Origin: Rhodococcus pseudokoreensis
Lineage (GTDB): Bacteria; Actinomycetota; Actinomycetes; Mycobacteriales; Mycobacteriaceae
Length of the DNA stretch: 64,000 nucleotides
Assembly: GCF_017068395.1 (NCBI RefSeq)
Contig: NZ_CP070619.1
Location: forward strand, 6,200,001 to 6,264,000
Reading direction: 5' to 3'
Shown: piece after piece, positions 53,955 through 62,186 of the stretch
Position numbering within the stretch: the stretch's first letter is position 1
Layout: each line of letters opens with the position of its first letter
Translations under genes and position numbers: made by a program
The notes under the pieces: model-generated
Told to the model about the DNA's origin: nothing
Databases searched by the model: none
What the model saw: only the letters and a program-made list of their open reading frames with translations

Positions 53955-54661
53955 GCACCGTGACGCACCGCGTGAACGCTCTGGATTGGCCGACACTGCA
54001 CGCCGAGACCGACGCCGCGGGATGCGCGCAATCGGAGCAGATCCTGACCGCCGAGGAGTGCGGGCAGATCGCGGACATGTACGAGGAGGTCGAGCGTTTC
54101 CGGTCCACCGTCGACATGGCCCGGCACCGCTTCGGCTCGGGACAGTACCGGTACTTCGACTATCCGCTGCCGGAGGTCGTGGCCGAACTCCGCGCCGCGT
54201 TCTACCCGAAACTGCTTCCCGTGGCTCGGGACTGGGCGGTCAAGCTGAGGCAGCCGTCGCCCTGGCCGGACACCCTGGACGAATGGCTTGATCTGTGCCA
54301 CGACGCCGGTCAGAAACGGGCCACGCCGATCCTGCTCAGTTACCGCGCGAACGACTGGAACGCCCTGCACCGCGATCTCTACGGCGAACTCGTGTTCCCG
54401 TTGCAGGTGGTGATCGGACTCGACCGTCCGGGGGTGGATCACGAGGGCGGCGAGTTCATGCTGGTGGAGCAGCGGCCCCGCGCCCAGTCGCGAGGCACGG
54501 TGACGACGCTGCGGCAAGGGCATGCGCTGATCTTCACCACCCGGGACCGTCCCGTACGTTCGACCCGCGGTTGGTCGACGGGACCGGTACGGCACGGCGT
54601 CAGCACCATCAGACGCGGCACCCGCCGGACCCTCGGCCTGGTCCTGCACGATGCCGAGTGA
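53951..54661 (+). CDS. 2-oxoglutarate/Fe(II)-dependent oxygenase
   Basis: A 236-residue oxygenase of the prolyl-hydroxylase-like 2OG-Fe(II) superfamily. The iron triad is H140 and D142 in ALHRDLYG with H215 in VRHGVS, and R225 or R226 in IRRGTRRTLGL would bind 2-oxoglutarate. It is distinct from AlkB, which is the next gene. Its place in the repair operon, coupled on both sides, suggests it removes alkyl lesions or modifies a protein in the same response. The substrate is unknown. Confidence 0.82.
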   Translation: MSTVTHRVNALDWPTLHAETDAAGCAQSEQILTAEECGQIADMYEEVERFRSTVDMARHRFGSGQYRYFDYPLPEVVAELRAAFYPKLLPVARDWAVKLRQPSPWPDTLDEWLDLCHDAGQKRATPILLSYRANDWNALHRDLYGELVFPLQVVIGLDRPGVDHEGGEFMLVEQRPRAQSRGTVTTLRQGHALIFTTRDRPVRSTRGWSTGPVRHGVSTIRRGTRRTLGLVLHDAE

Positions 54662-55323
54662 CCGTGATGTCTGCCTTGATACCCCGCCCCCGGACCGTGG
54701 TCGCGCCCGGTGCCGTCCACGTCCCCGACTGGCTCACGCTGGAAGAGCAACGCCACCTGGTGGCCGAATGCCGGGGATGGGCCACCGCGCCGGTCCCGAT
54801 GCGGGCCGCGCAACTGCCGACGGGCCACCGCATGTCGGTGCAGACGGTGTGCCTCGGCTGGCACTGGAAGCCGTATTCCTACTCGCGGACCGCCGACGAC
54901 GCGGGCGGTGGGCGTGTCGCGCCGGTGCCCGACTGGCTGGTCGAACTCGGCAGGCGGGCGGTCGGCGAGGCCTACGGGCAGCCCGCCGCCGGGTACACAC
55001 CCGATGCCGCGCTGATCAACTTCTACGACGACGCCGCGAAGATGGGCATGCACCAGGACAAGGAGGAACGATCCGACGCGCCCGTGGTGTCGTTGAGCAT
55101 CGGCGACACGTGCACGTTCCGGTTCGGGAACACCGCCACCCGCACCAAGCCGTACACCGACGTCGAACTGCTGTCCGGCGACCTGTTCGTGTTCGGCGGC
55201 GAGTCCCGCTTCGCGTATCACGGAGTGCCGAAAGTGTTTCCCGGCACGAGTGATCCGGACTGCGGGTTGACTACGGGCCGATTGAACATCACGTTGCGGG
55301 TGACGGGTCTCGAGGACACATGA
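54658..55323 (+). CDS. alkB: AlkB-type DNA dealkylating dioxygenase
   Basis: A 221-residue AlkB-family protein that oxidatively removes methyl groups from N1-methyladenine and N3-methylcytosine. The signature is complete: INFYDDAAKMGMHQDKEE with H132 and D134, H188 in AYHGVPK, and R208 and R214 in GRLNITLR. The start is a GTG whose TGA context overlaps the previous stop; an ATG three codons on (54667) is possible. It overlaps alkA by ATGA. Confidence 0.93.
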   Translation: MTVMSALIPRPRTVVAPGAVHVPDWLTLEEQRHLVAECRGWATAPVPMRAAQLPTGHRMSVQTVCLGWHWKPYSYSRTADDAGGGRVAPVPDWLVELGRRAVGEAYGQPAAGYTPDAALINFYDDAAKMGMHQDKEERSDAPVVSLSIGDTCTFRFGNTATRTKPYTDVELLSGDLFVFGGESRFAYHGVPKVFPGTSDPDCGLTTGRLNITLRVTGLEDT

Positions 55324-56171
55324 GAGTGCGCTTGCCGTATCGGGGTCCGTTCACCCATGCACCGCTGTGGGGTGCGCTCCGCGCGCACACCGTGTCCGGG
55401 CTCGAGCGGCACGACCCCGACGGAACCCACACCCGGGTGGTGGACGGACCGCACGGGCCTGCGCTGGTGTCCGTTCTCGTGCGTTCCGCCGACGGGTACG
55501 TCGAGGCGCACCTGACACCGGCGGACCCGGACGATGTCGAGGCGTTGACCGCCACGATCCGGCGCTGGCTCGACCTCGATGCGGATCCGCTGCCGATCGA
55601 CGTCGCGTTGAGCCGCCACCCGCAGCTTGCTCCGCTGGTGGCGCAGCGGCCGGGACTGCGGCGCCTGGGGAGCGTGGACGGGTTCGAGACGGCGGTCCTG
55701 ACCGTTCTCGGGCAACAGGTTTCGCTGGCCGCTGCCCGGACGTTCGGCAGCCGCCTCGTGGCCGCGTACGGCCGACCCGTTCACGACGGCTTCTTCGCGT
55801 TCCCCGCACCGCAGACGCTGGCGGCGCTCGCACCCGAACAGTTCCGTTCGACCCTCGGTCTCACCGGGGCCCGGGCCAGGACGGTGCTCGCACTCGCCGA
55901 GGCCGCGTCGAACGGACTTCGCCTCGGAGCGGACACCGACCCGGCCGAGTTCCGGGCCGGTCTGCTCGCGCTGCCCGGCATCGGTCCGTGGACGGCGGAC
56001 TATCTGACGGTGCGGGTACTGGGCGACCCGGACGCGTTCACACCCGACGACCTCGTCCTCAAACGCGCGCTGGGGGTCAAGACCGGCAGGCAGGCAGCGG
56101 AACTCGCCGAGGCGTGGCGGCCCTGGCGGGCCTACGCCCTGTTCCACCTGTGGACGGACGAAGCGTATTAG
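55320..56171 (+). CDS. alkA: DNA-3-methyladenine glycosylase II
   Basis: A 283-residue glycosylase of the helix-hairpin-helix family. The HhH motif LPGIGPWTADYLTVR spans about residues 218-232, and the catalytic aspartate is D243 or D244 in FTPDDLVLKRALG. LGQQVSLAAAR is also typical of AlkA. It removes 3-methyladenine and related bases. It ends the six-gene operon and overlaps the convergent MMPL gene by 4 bases. In Mycobacterium, AlkA is fused to an Ada-type domain; here it is separate. Confidence 0.93.
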   Translation: MRVRLPYRGPFTHAPLWGALRAHTVSGLERHDPDGTHTRVVDGPHGPALVSVLVRSADGYVEAHLTPADPDDVEALTATIRRWLDLDADPLPIDVALSRHPQLAPLVAQRPGLRRLGSVDGFETAVLTVLGQQVSLAAARTFGSRLVAAYGRPVHDGFFAFPAPQTLAALAPEQFRSTLGLTGARARTVLALAEAASNGLRLGADTDPAEFRAGLLALPGIGPWTADYLTVRVLGDPDAFTPDDLVLKRALGVKTGRQAAELAEAWRPWRAYALFHLWTDEAY

Positions 56172-58390
56172 TCCTTGGCTTTCGCCAGGGCGGACGGCCA
56201 CCAGATCTTCTTGCCGATGTCGTGGGAGAGCGCCGGGACGAGGATGCTGCGCACGACGATCGTGTCGAGCAGCACGCCGAACGCGACCGCGAAGCCGACC
56301 TCGGCGAGGAACACCAGAGGCAGCACACCCAGCACCGCGAACGTCGCGGCGAGCACCACACCGGCCGACGTGATGACCCCACCGGTCACCGCCAGTCCGC
56401 GCAGCACACCGGATTTGGTGCCGTGTTCCTCGGTTTCCTCGCGGACCCGCGTCATCAGGAAGATGTTGTAGTCGATGCCGAGGGCCACCAGGAACACGAA
56501 CGCGAACAGCGGGAACGCGGGATCCGCGTTCGCGAAATGGAAGACGTGAGTGAAGAAGAGCCCGCACACCCCGAGCGTCGCCGCGAATGACAGGACTACG
56601 GTCGCGATGAGGATGATCGGGGTGAGCAACGCGCGGAGCAGGAGGGACAGCACGACGAAGATGACGACGAGAACGATCGGGATGATCAGGTTCCGGTCGT
56701 GCACCGACGCCGTCTGCACATCGAGAGTGGTTGCCGTGCTGCCACCGACCAGCGCATCGGCGCCGGGCACGGCGTGCGCCGCGTCCCGCAGTCGTTTCAC
56801 CGTCTCGAGGGCTTCTGGCGAATCGTACGAGTCGGCGAGGGTCACGTTGACGACCATTCGCCCGTCGATCGGTGCGGCCGTGAGGAAGTCGGGTGCGCAC
56901 CCCTGCCCGGCCGCCGAGGCCACTGCCGCCGGGTTCGACTTGACGAGGGCGGACAGCTTCTCGACATCGACCTGCGGGCACACCGCGCCGGGATCCGTCG
57001 ACACACCCTCCACGCCGCTCACGGCCGCGATGACCGCGTCCGTCTGATCGGCGTTGGTGACGATGACGGCGGGCGCGCCTGCGCCCGGATCGAATTTGGA
57101 GTCGTACAACTCCTGGCCGACGACGGCGTCGGGCCGGTTGGTGAAGTTCTCCGAAGACGACAGCCCGTCCGTCTTCAGACTGCCGATGCCCACCAGGAAC
57201 AGCACGGCCAGTAGCACCGTCGTGCCGATCCAGAGGGATCGGTCCTTGCTTCCGACCTGGGCGGCGATCTTGCCCCACAGGCCGTGCGTGGTGAGGTCGG
57301 CGGCCTGATCCACCTTGGGTTTCCGCGGCCAGAACACCCACCGTCCCGCCGCGGACAGTGCCACCGGCAGGAACGTCATCATCACGAGATAGGTGCACGC
57401 GATGCCGATCGCGGCGACCGGCCCGAGGCTCTTGTTGGAGTTCAGTTCGGAGAACGTCAGGCACAGCAGACCGAGGATGACGGTGACCGCCGACGCCGTG
57501 ATGGCGGGAGCGGATTCCTTCCAAGCCTTGATCATGGCGTCGAACCGGCTGGGATAGAAGTGCAGTTCTTCCCGATAGCGGGAGATCAGGAGCAGCGCGT
57601 AGTCGGTGCCCGCCCCGATCACGAGGACGAACAGGATGCCCTGACTCTGCCCGGTGAGCGTGAGCACGTCGGCCTTCGCGAGGAAGTAGATGACCATCGA
57701 CGCCAGACCGAGCGCGAGCAGCGCCGAGAACAGCGGGAAGAACCACAGCACCGGGGAGCGGTATACCACCAGCAGGATCAGGACCACCACGAGCAGTGCC
57801 GCCCCCAGCAAAGCGCCGTCGAGACCCGCGAACGCGTCGATGAACGCCACCAGTAGGCCGCCGGGACCGGCGGGGAGCACCTCGAGTCCGGTGGCCGCGT
57901 CCTTCGCGGCGGTGAGGACGTTCTCCTCCGTGGCGGCGAGCACGTCGCCGGCGACCGCCGTGCCGTCCTCTTTCGCGACGAGGGGTACGAAGATCGACGC
58001 CGTGGTGCCGTCCTCCGAGAACTGCGGCTGCGACATGCCTTCGGCGTCGACGCCGTCGACGGCCGCGATGGCGTCGTGAGCCTGGGCGACGGCGGCCTTG
58101 TCCTGGTCGGTGAGCGGTGCGTCGCTGTGGAACATCACGAAACCGGGGATGGTTTCGACGGTGAGGAACTTGGACGCTTCGTTGGTGACGATCGTCGATT
58201 CGGCGGAACTCGACAGGTAGGCGGCGTTGTCGTTCTTCTGGACCTCGGTGAGCTTCCCCTGGAACGTCCCCCCGAATCCGCCCGCGAAGAACGCGACGAT
58301 CGCGATGGCCACGATGGTGAACGCGGGCCAGCGAAATCTGCGCGACTTCTCGCCGCTCGTGCTCGAGTCCGTCGAATCCAACTTCGTCAT
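56168..58390 (-). CDS. MMPL/RND-type membrane transporter
   Basis: A 740-residue protein with two copies of the MMPL layout: an N-terminal helix and outer domain, then a cluster of five to six membrane segments, repeated. Key segments are LVIGAGTDYALLLISRYREEL in the first half and VALGIDYNIFLMTRVREETEE in the second, the family's proton-relay regions. The ATG at 58390 is chosen because the first basic and hydrophobic segment starts there; the frame upstream is antisense to other DNA. It probably exports a lipid or drug. No other transport gene is adjacent. Confidence 0.88.
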   Translation of the reverse strand: MTKLDSTDSSTSGEKSRRFRWPAFTIVAIAIVAFFAGGFGGTFQGKLTEVQKNDNAAYLSSSAESTIVTNEASKFLTVETIPGFVMFHSDAPLTDQDKAAVAQAHDAIAAVDGVDAEGMSQPQFSEDGTTASIFVPLVAKEDGTAVAGDVLAATEENVLTAAKDAATGLEVLPAGPGGLLVAFIDAFAGLDGALLGAALLVVVLILLVVYRSPVLWFFPLFSALLALGLASMVIYFLAKADVLTLTGQSQGILFVLVIGAGTDYALLLISRYREELHFYPSRFDAMIKAWKESAPAITASAVTVILGLLCLTFSELNSNKSLGPVAAIGIACTYLVMMTFLPVALSAAGRWVFWPRKPKVDQAADLTTHGLWGKIAAQVGSKDRSLWIGTTVLLAVLFLVGIGSLKTDGLSSSENFTNRPDAVVGQELYDSKFDPGAGAPAVIVTNADQTDAVIAAVSGVEGVSTDPGAVCPQVDVEKLSALVKSNPAAVASAAGQGCAPDFLTAAPIDGRMVVNVTLADSYDSPEALETVKRLRDAAHAVPGADALVGGSTATTLDVQTASVHDRNLIIPIVLVVIFVVLSLLLRALLTPIILIATVVLSFAATLGVCGLFFTHVFHFANADPAFPLFAFVFLVALGIDYNIFLMTRVREETEEHGTKSGVLRGLAVTGGVITSAGVVLAATFAVLGVLPLVFLAEVGFAVAFGVLLDTIVVRSILVPALSHDIGKKIWWPSALAKAKD

Positions 58391-58473
58391 GGGTTCTCCT
58401 TCGCCGCCCCCGCCAGCAGTGCGTCCCAGTACACCATGCCGGGCGCACCCGCGACACCGGAAACCTGCGCGGG

Positions 58474-60015
58474 TCAGGCCTCGTCGGAGGTTTCCGCGTA
58501 GCAGTCGCGCACGGCCACATCCATGGGAAATCGCACCCGCGTCTTGCCGAACAGCAACCGGGTGGCTACGTCGACCGCGCCCAGCACGTGCCGCGTCGCG
58601 GACTCCGGGTCCCGGGTGTGCACCATCACCTCGTCGTGCTGGAAGAAGACCAGTTCGCTGTCCGGTTCGTCGGCCAGCCTGCGTCGCAGGTCGGCGAGCA
58701 CGCACAGCGCCCACTCGGATGCCGTGGCCTGCACCACGAAGTTTCGGGTGAACCGGCCGCGGGACCGCGCATCGCCGTGGGACCAGAAGTCGGGGGACGG
58801 CGGCGGGCAGGCCCGGCCGAGCCACGAGTGCACGACCTCGCCGCGTTCACCGGCGCGGGCCGCCCGCTCGACGTATTCGACGGCGACGGGAAAGCGGGTG
58901 CGCAACAGCGTGAGCAGGGAACGGGCCTCGCCGGCGGTGGCGCCGTACAGCACCCCGAGGATCGCGACCTTGGCCTTGCCGCGGTCGCCGTCGAACGTCT
59001 CCGCCGCGACCGGTGCGTACAGGTCGTCGGCGCCCGCGGCGGCGACCATGCGGGTATCACCCGACATGGCGGCCAGGATGCGGGGTTCGAGTTGGCCGGC
59101 GTCGGCGATGACGAACGTATGGCCCGGGTCGGCGATCACGCTCGACCGCAGCGGTTTCGGAATCTGCAGTGCGCCGCCGCCGCGGCTCGCCCAGCGGCCC
59201 GACACCACGCCGCCGGGAACGTAGACGGGGCGGAACCGGTCGTCGCGGACCCAGCTCTCCAGCCACTGCCAGCCGTTCGTGCTGAACAGCTTGGACAGAT
59301 CCCGATGGTGCAGGAGCAGCGGGACGGCGGGGTGATCGATCTCGCGCAGCAGGCGCTTGCGGGTCGACGCCAGTTCGATGCCCTCCCGGCGAAAGGCGTC
59401 GACGACCTCGACGTGGGATGCCGGGTTGATGCGACGGCCGAACGCCGCCCCGATCTCCACGGTGACGTCCTGGATGCGCTGCGGCGGGTCGTACCCGGCG
59501 GGCCGGGGCCCGAGCGTCGTCTCGAGGAACGCGCGGTGGGCGGCGGTGGAGAACGGCAGACCGTCGAAACTCATCTCCGCGGCGGCCAGCGCTCCCGCGG
59601 ACTCGGCGGCCACCAGCAGGTCGAGTTTCGCGTCGTCACCGATCGTCTTCCGCTGTTCCGCGAAGTCGGCGACCACCTGCGCCGGATCCGTGGCGGGTGC
59701 GGTGTCGAACAGGCCGGGGCGTTCGTCGACGGGTTCGTCGGGAGGCGGCGCGGGAACACCGTCGCGCATGCTGAGGACTGCGTGGGTGAGCGCGAGGTCG
59801 TGGCAGCGCCGGACCCGCACCCCGGCCCGCAGCAGCGCCGGATAGACGGTGGCGGTGCTCGTCCACACCCAGCGAGGGTGTTCGGTTGCTTCGATGTCGC
59901 GGACCGCGGCCACGGCGTCGGAGTGCCGACGCGGCGACTCGACCGGAACTCCCGCGGGATCGGTGCGAACGGTCGTCGCGCCACCCTCGGCGCCGGGAAC
60001 CATGACCACTCTCAC
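58474..60015 (-). CDS. Stand-alone family-A DNA polymerase (actinobacterial PolA-like)
   Basis: A 513-residue protein similar to the polymerase part of DNA polymerase I. Motif A is D305 in IADAGQLEPRILA, motif B has K347/K349 and Y357 in RGKAKVAILGVLYG, and motif C is H460-D461-E462 in FFQHDEV. The N-terminal 200 residues replace the 3'-5' exonuclease domain and show no intact exonuclease acids, although HDLALTHAVL keeps its shape. There is no 5' nuclease domain. It is smaller than PolA (about 900 residues) and is likely a second polymerase used in repair. The start is a GTG at 60015; an ATG at 60003 is also possible. Confidence 0.83.
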   Translation of the reverse strand: MRVVMVPGAEGGATTVRTDPAGVPVESPRRHSDAVAAVRDIEATEHPRWVWTSTATVYPALLRAGVRVRRCHDLALTHAVLSMRDGVPAPPPDEPVDERPGLFDTAPATDPAQVVADFAEQRKTIGDDAKLDLLVAAESAGALAAAEMSFDGLPFSTAAHRAFLETTLGPRPAGYDPPQRIQDVTVEIGAAFGRRINPASHVEVVDAFRREGIELASTRKRLLREIDHPAVPLLLHHRDLSKLFSTNGWQWLESWVRDDRFRPVYVPGGVVSGRWASRGGGALQIPKPLRSSVIADPGHTFVIADAGQLEPRILAAMSGDTRMVAAAGADDLYAPVAAETFDGDRGKAKVAILGVLYGATAGEARSLLTLLRTRFPVAVEYVERAARAGERGEVVHSWLGRACPPPSPDFWSHGDARSRGRFTRNFVVQATASEWALCVLADLRRRLADEPDSELVFFQHDEVMVHTRDPESATRHVLGAVDVATRLLFGKTRVRFPMDVAVRDCYAETSDEA

Positions 60016-60131
60016 GGGCCCAGTCTGCTCTGCGCCACCGACAGGCGATAATCCGCCGCCGGACGGGGGTGAATCCGCAGGTCGGCACTACACTGAACGC
60101 AGACGCTTCTCGCCGGAAGGAGGGGCATCCG

Positions 60132-60341
60132 ATGGCAACCATCGAAGAGTTCGAGCAGACGGTGACCGACAAGGTGATCGCCGGACTGCACGACCGATTC
60201 GCCGACTACGAGCGCCGCGGAGTCGGACTCGCCGAACTCGGCGACCCCGATCGGTTCGTCGAGCGGATCCTGGCGGCGGTGCCCGCCCCGCATCCCTGGT
60301 ACGAACAGTTCGGCACGGCCTGGTCGTCCGCGCCCGCGTGA
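60132..60341 (+). CDS. Small protein of unknown function
   Basis: A 69-residue protein beginning MATIEEFEQTVTDKVIAGLHDRF, probably helical, and ending in an aromatic tail (PWYEQFGTAWSS). A strong GGAGG site precedes the ATG, which supports expression. It is divergent from the PolA-like gene with a 116-base gap and overlaps no other gene; its stop lies one base before the convergent membrane-protein gene. I recognise no domain. Confidence 0.6.
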   Translation: MATIEEFEQTVTDKVIAGLHDRFADYERRGVGLAELGDPDRFVERILAAVPAPHPWYEQFGTAWSSAPA

Positions 60342-60342
60342 C

Positions 60343-61686
60343 TCATGCCCCGGCCGCGTCCACCTGTTCGGGTTCGGTCTGTGCCTTGTGACGGCGGTGC
60401 AGGCCCTTGCGGTCGTAGAACCGGGTGATGACCGCACCGAAGACGAGGCCGATGAGCAGGCCGGCGAGGGTCATCCACACGGCGTGGATGAGGCCGGCGT
60501 CGCCTGATGCGCCGAAGAACATGATGGCGCGCACCCCGATGTAGATCTGGTGCATCGGCTCGAACTCACCGAGCCAGCTGTACAGCCGCGGCGCCGCCTC
60601 GAGCGGGATCGTGCCCCCGGACGAGGGGAGCGCCAGGACGACGAAGACCATCAGGTTGATGAGCAGGCCCAGGTTCCCGAACGCGGCCATCACCGACATC
60701 GCCGTGATCCCGACGGCGGCGATCGCGAACGCGCCGTACTCCCACAGCGCGAGCGGATCGGTGATCGGCAGCCCGAGGGCGGAGCTGATCCACAGGTACA
60801 ACCCCGACACGATCATCGCCAGCGCCACCATCACCGCCCACTTGATCAGCAGGGTGTTGAACCGGGAGATCGGGACCGCCTCGTTGTGCAGGTACAGCGG
60901 CCCGACCTCGGTCGGGGTGAATCCGAGCATGCCGTCGATCAGCGTGCTCGCGATGGTCGCACCGGTGAATCCGGCCAGGACGATCAGCAGCGCGTAGTAG
61001 AACGCAGCCAGCCCGAAACCGGTGCCGTCCGGCAGCGGGTTGTGCGCCACGACCCGCACGTCGATGGGGTCGTCGAGCACCAGCCGGCTGGCCCCCGACA
61101 GCTGGAGGTCGGGGGCCGTCGTCTGGAGTTGCTGCGTCACCTGGGTGGTGAGCTGCTCGCCCATCGTCTGGTTGGCCTTGTCCATCGCCATCTCACCGAT
61201 GTTCTGGACGAGGTTCGCGCTGATCGTGCCGGCGCGGGGGTTCGTGTAGATGGTGATCACGGGTCGCTCGACGTCCCCGGGGATCACGCTCGCCTGGGCG
61301 AGGATGAAGGTGCGTTTCGTGAAGTCGCTCGGGATGACGATCGCGCCGTAGATTTCGCCGTTGTCCAGTGCGGACTGGGCCTGCGCGATCCCGATCTGCC
61401 GCAGTTCGATCTTGTTCGGATCGACGCCCTCGAGAAGACCTGCGGCGATCTGGTTGCCGAAGTTCTGCTGCTGCGGCGGATCGGAGTTGGGCAGGGTGTC
61501 GCCCTCGTCCTGGTTGACGAGGGCGATGGGGAAGTGGTTGAGGTGCTTGGGGGGATTGAGCATGCCGCCCATGTAGAGAGCGGCGAGCAGGGACATGACG
61601 ACGGAGACGAGGAGTACGGGGGCTATCCAGAACCGTGGTGTCCGCAGCACGCTCATCTTGCTGGTATCGCTGGTTTCGTGTGCCAT
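60343..61686 (-). CDS. DUF3533/YhgE-like ABC-2-type membrane protein
   Basis: A 447-residue membrane protein with one N-terminal helix (FWIAPVLLVSVVMSLLAALYMG), a large extracytoplasmic domain (about residues 45-215), and five or six helices in the C-terminal half. This is the layout of the YhgE/Pip and DUF3533 (SNG1-like) proteins. The segment FPIALVNQDEGDTLP after the first helix is a family feature. Members are linked to export and phage infection, but the role here is unknown. It sits before an acyl carrier gene on the same strand. Confidence 0.8.
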   Translation of the reverse strand: MAHETSDTSKMSVLRTPRFWIAPVLLVSVVMSLLAALYMGGMLNPPKHLNHFPIALVNQDEGDTLPNSDPPQQQNFGNQIAAGLLEGVDPNKIELRQIGIAQAQSALDNGEIYGAIVIPSDFTKRTFILAQASVIPGDVERPVITIYTNPRAGTISANLVQNIGEMAMDKANQTMGEQLTTQVTQQLQTTAPDLQLSGASRLVLDDPIDVRVVAHNPLPDGTGFGLAAFYYALLIVLAGFTGATIASTLIDGMLGFTPTEVGPLYLHNEAVPISRFNTLLIKWAVMVALAMIVSGLYLWISSALGLPITDPLALWEYGAFAIAAVGITAMSVMAAFGNLGLLINLMVFVVLALPSSGGTIPLEAAPRLYSWLGEFEPMHQIYIGVRAIMFFGASGDAGLIHAVWMTLAGLLIGLVFGAVITRFYDRKGLHRRHKAQTEPEQVDAAGA

Positions 61687-61797
61687 GGCCCCTCGCGTCC
61701 TCCCGTGTCCGTGTCGCTCCCCGGATCGACCAGCCCGGTCAAGCGTAAGCGGTGGGGCGGGAATTTCAGGGCCGAGTGGACGACCGGGCCGCGTCGG

Positions 61798-62046
61798 TCA
61801 TCGCGCGGCGGTGACCTCGAACCAGGCGTCGAGCGTCGGCTCTCCGACGAGGTCGACGAGATCGACCTGGACGCCGTCCGCCCGCCACCGTTCGACCAGC
61901 GCCATCACGCGCACGGAGTCCATTCCCTCGTCGAGGAGGTTGGCGTCGTCGTCGATGTCGGCGACCGGGACGTCGAGGACGTCGGCGACGTCGGCGCGGA
62001 TTCGGTCGCGGGTCGGAACTGTGCTGGGAGCGGAACTCACTGTCAT
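61798..62046 (-). CDS. Stand-alone aryl/acyl carrier protein of siderophore-synthesis type
   Basis: An 82-residue carrier protein with phosphopantetheine site S44 in DEGMDSVRVMALVERWR. The sequence after the site (GVQVDLVDLVGEPTLDAWFEV) is very like the aryl carrier domain of EntB/VibB-type proteins, which hold 2,3-dihydroxybenzoate or salicylate. In EntB the domain is fused to an isochorismatase; here it is separate. It is divergent from the EntS-like exporter with an IdeR-like box between, so iron control is likely. The rest of the synthetase must lie elsewhere. Confidence 0.85.
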   Translation of the reverse strand: MTVSSAPSTVPTRDRIRADVADVLDVPVADIDDDANLLDEGMDSVRVMALVERWRADGVQVDLVDLVGEPTLDAWFEVTAAR

Positions 62047-62112
62047 CCTCCGGTTCGTCGGCCGGACCACGGCGCGTTGAGCCGCTTCGGCCGCATGGGG
62101 TAGGTTGCTGGG

Positions 62113-62131
62113 TTAGTGAAGCCTAAGCATA
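62113..62131. promoter_or_regulatory. IdeR/DtxR-like iron box
   Basis: The 19 bases starting TTAGTGAAGCCTAAGC match the IdeR/DtxR consensus TWAGGTWAGSCTWACCTWA at 15 positions. The site lies between the carrier protein gene and the EntS-like exporter gene and could repress both when iron is plentiful. Confidence 0.6.
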
Positions 62132-62186
62132 GTTGCTCTCCGCGCGAACGGCGAAACGGAGAGCTGTTGCAACCGAATGTGAATGG

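Noticed and set aside
55218..58520. Very long open frame on the minus strand (about 1100 codons) crossing alkB, alkA and the MMPL gene
   Set aside because: It is antisense or out of frame to three genes with clear domains, its translation is Arg/Gly/His-rich low complexity, and it has no recognisable motif. It is a GC-codon shadow.
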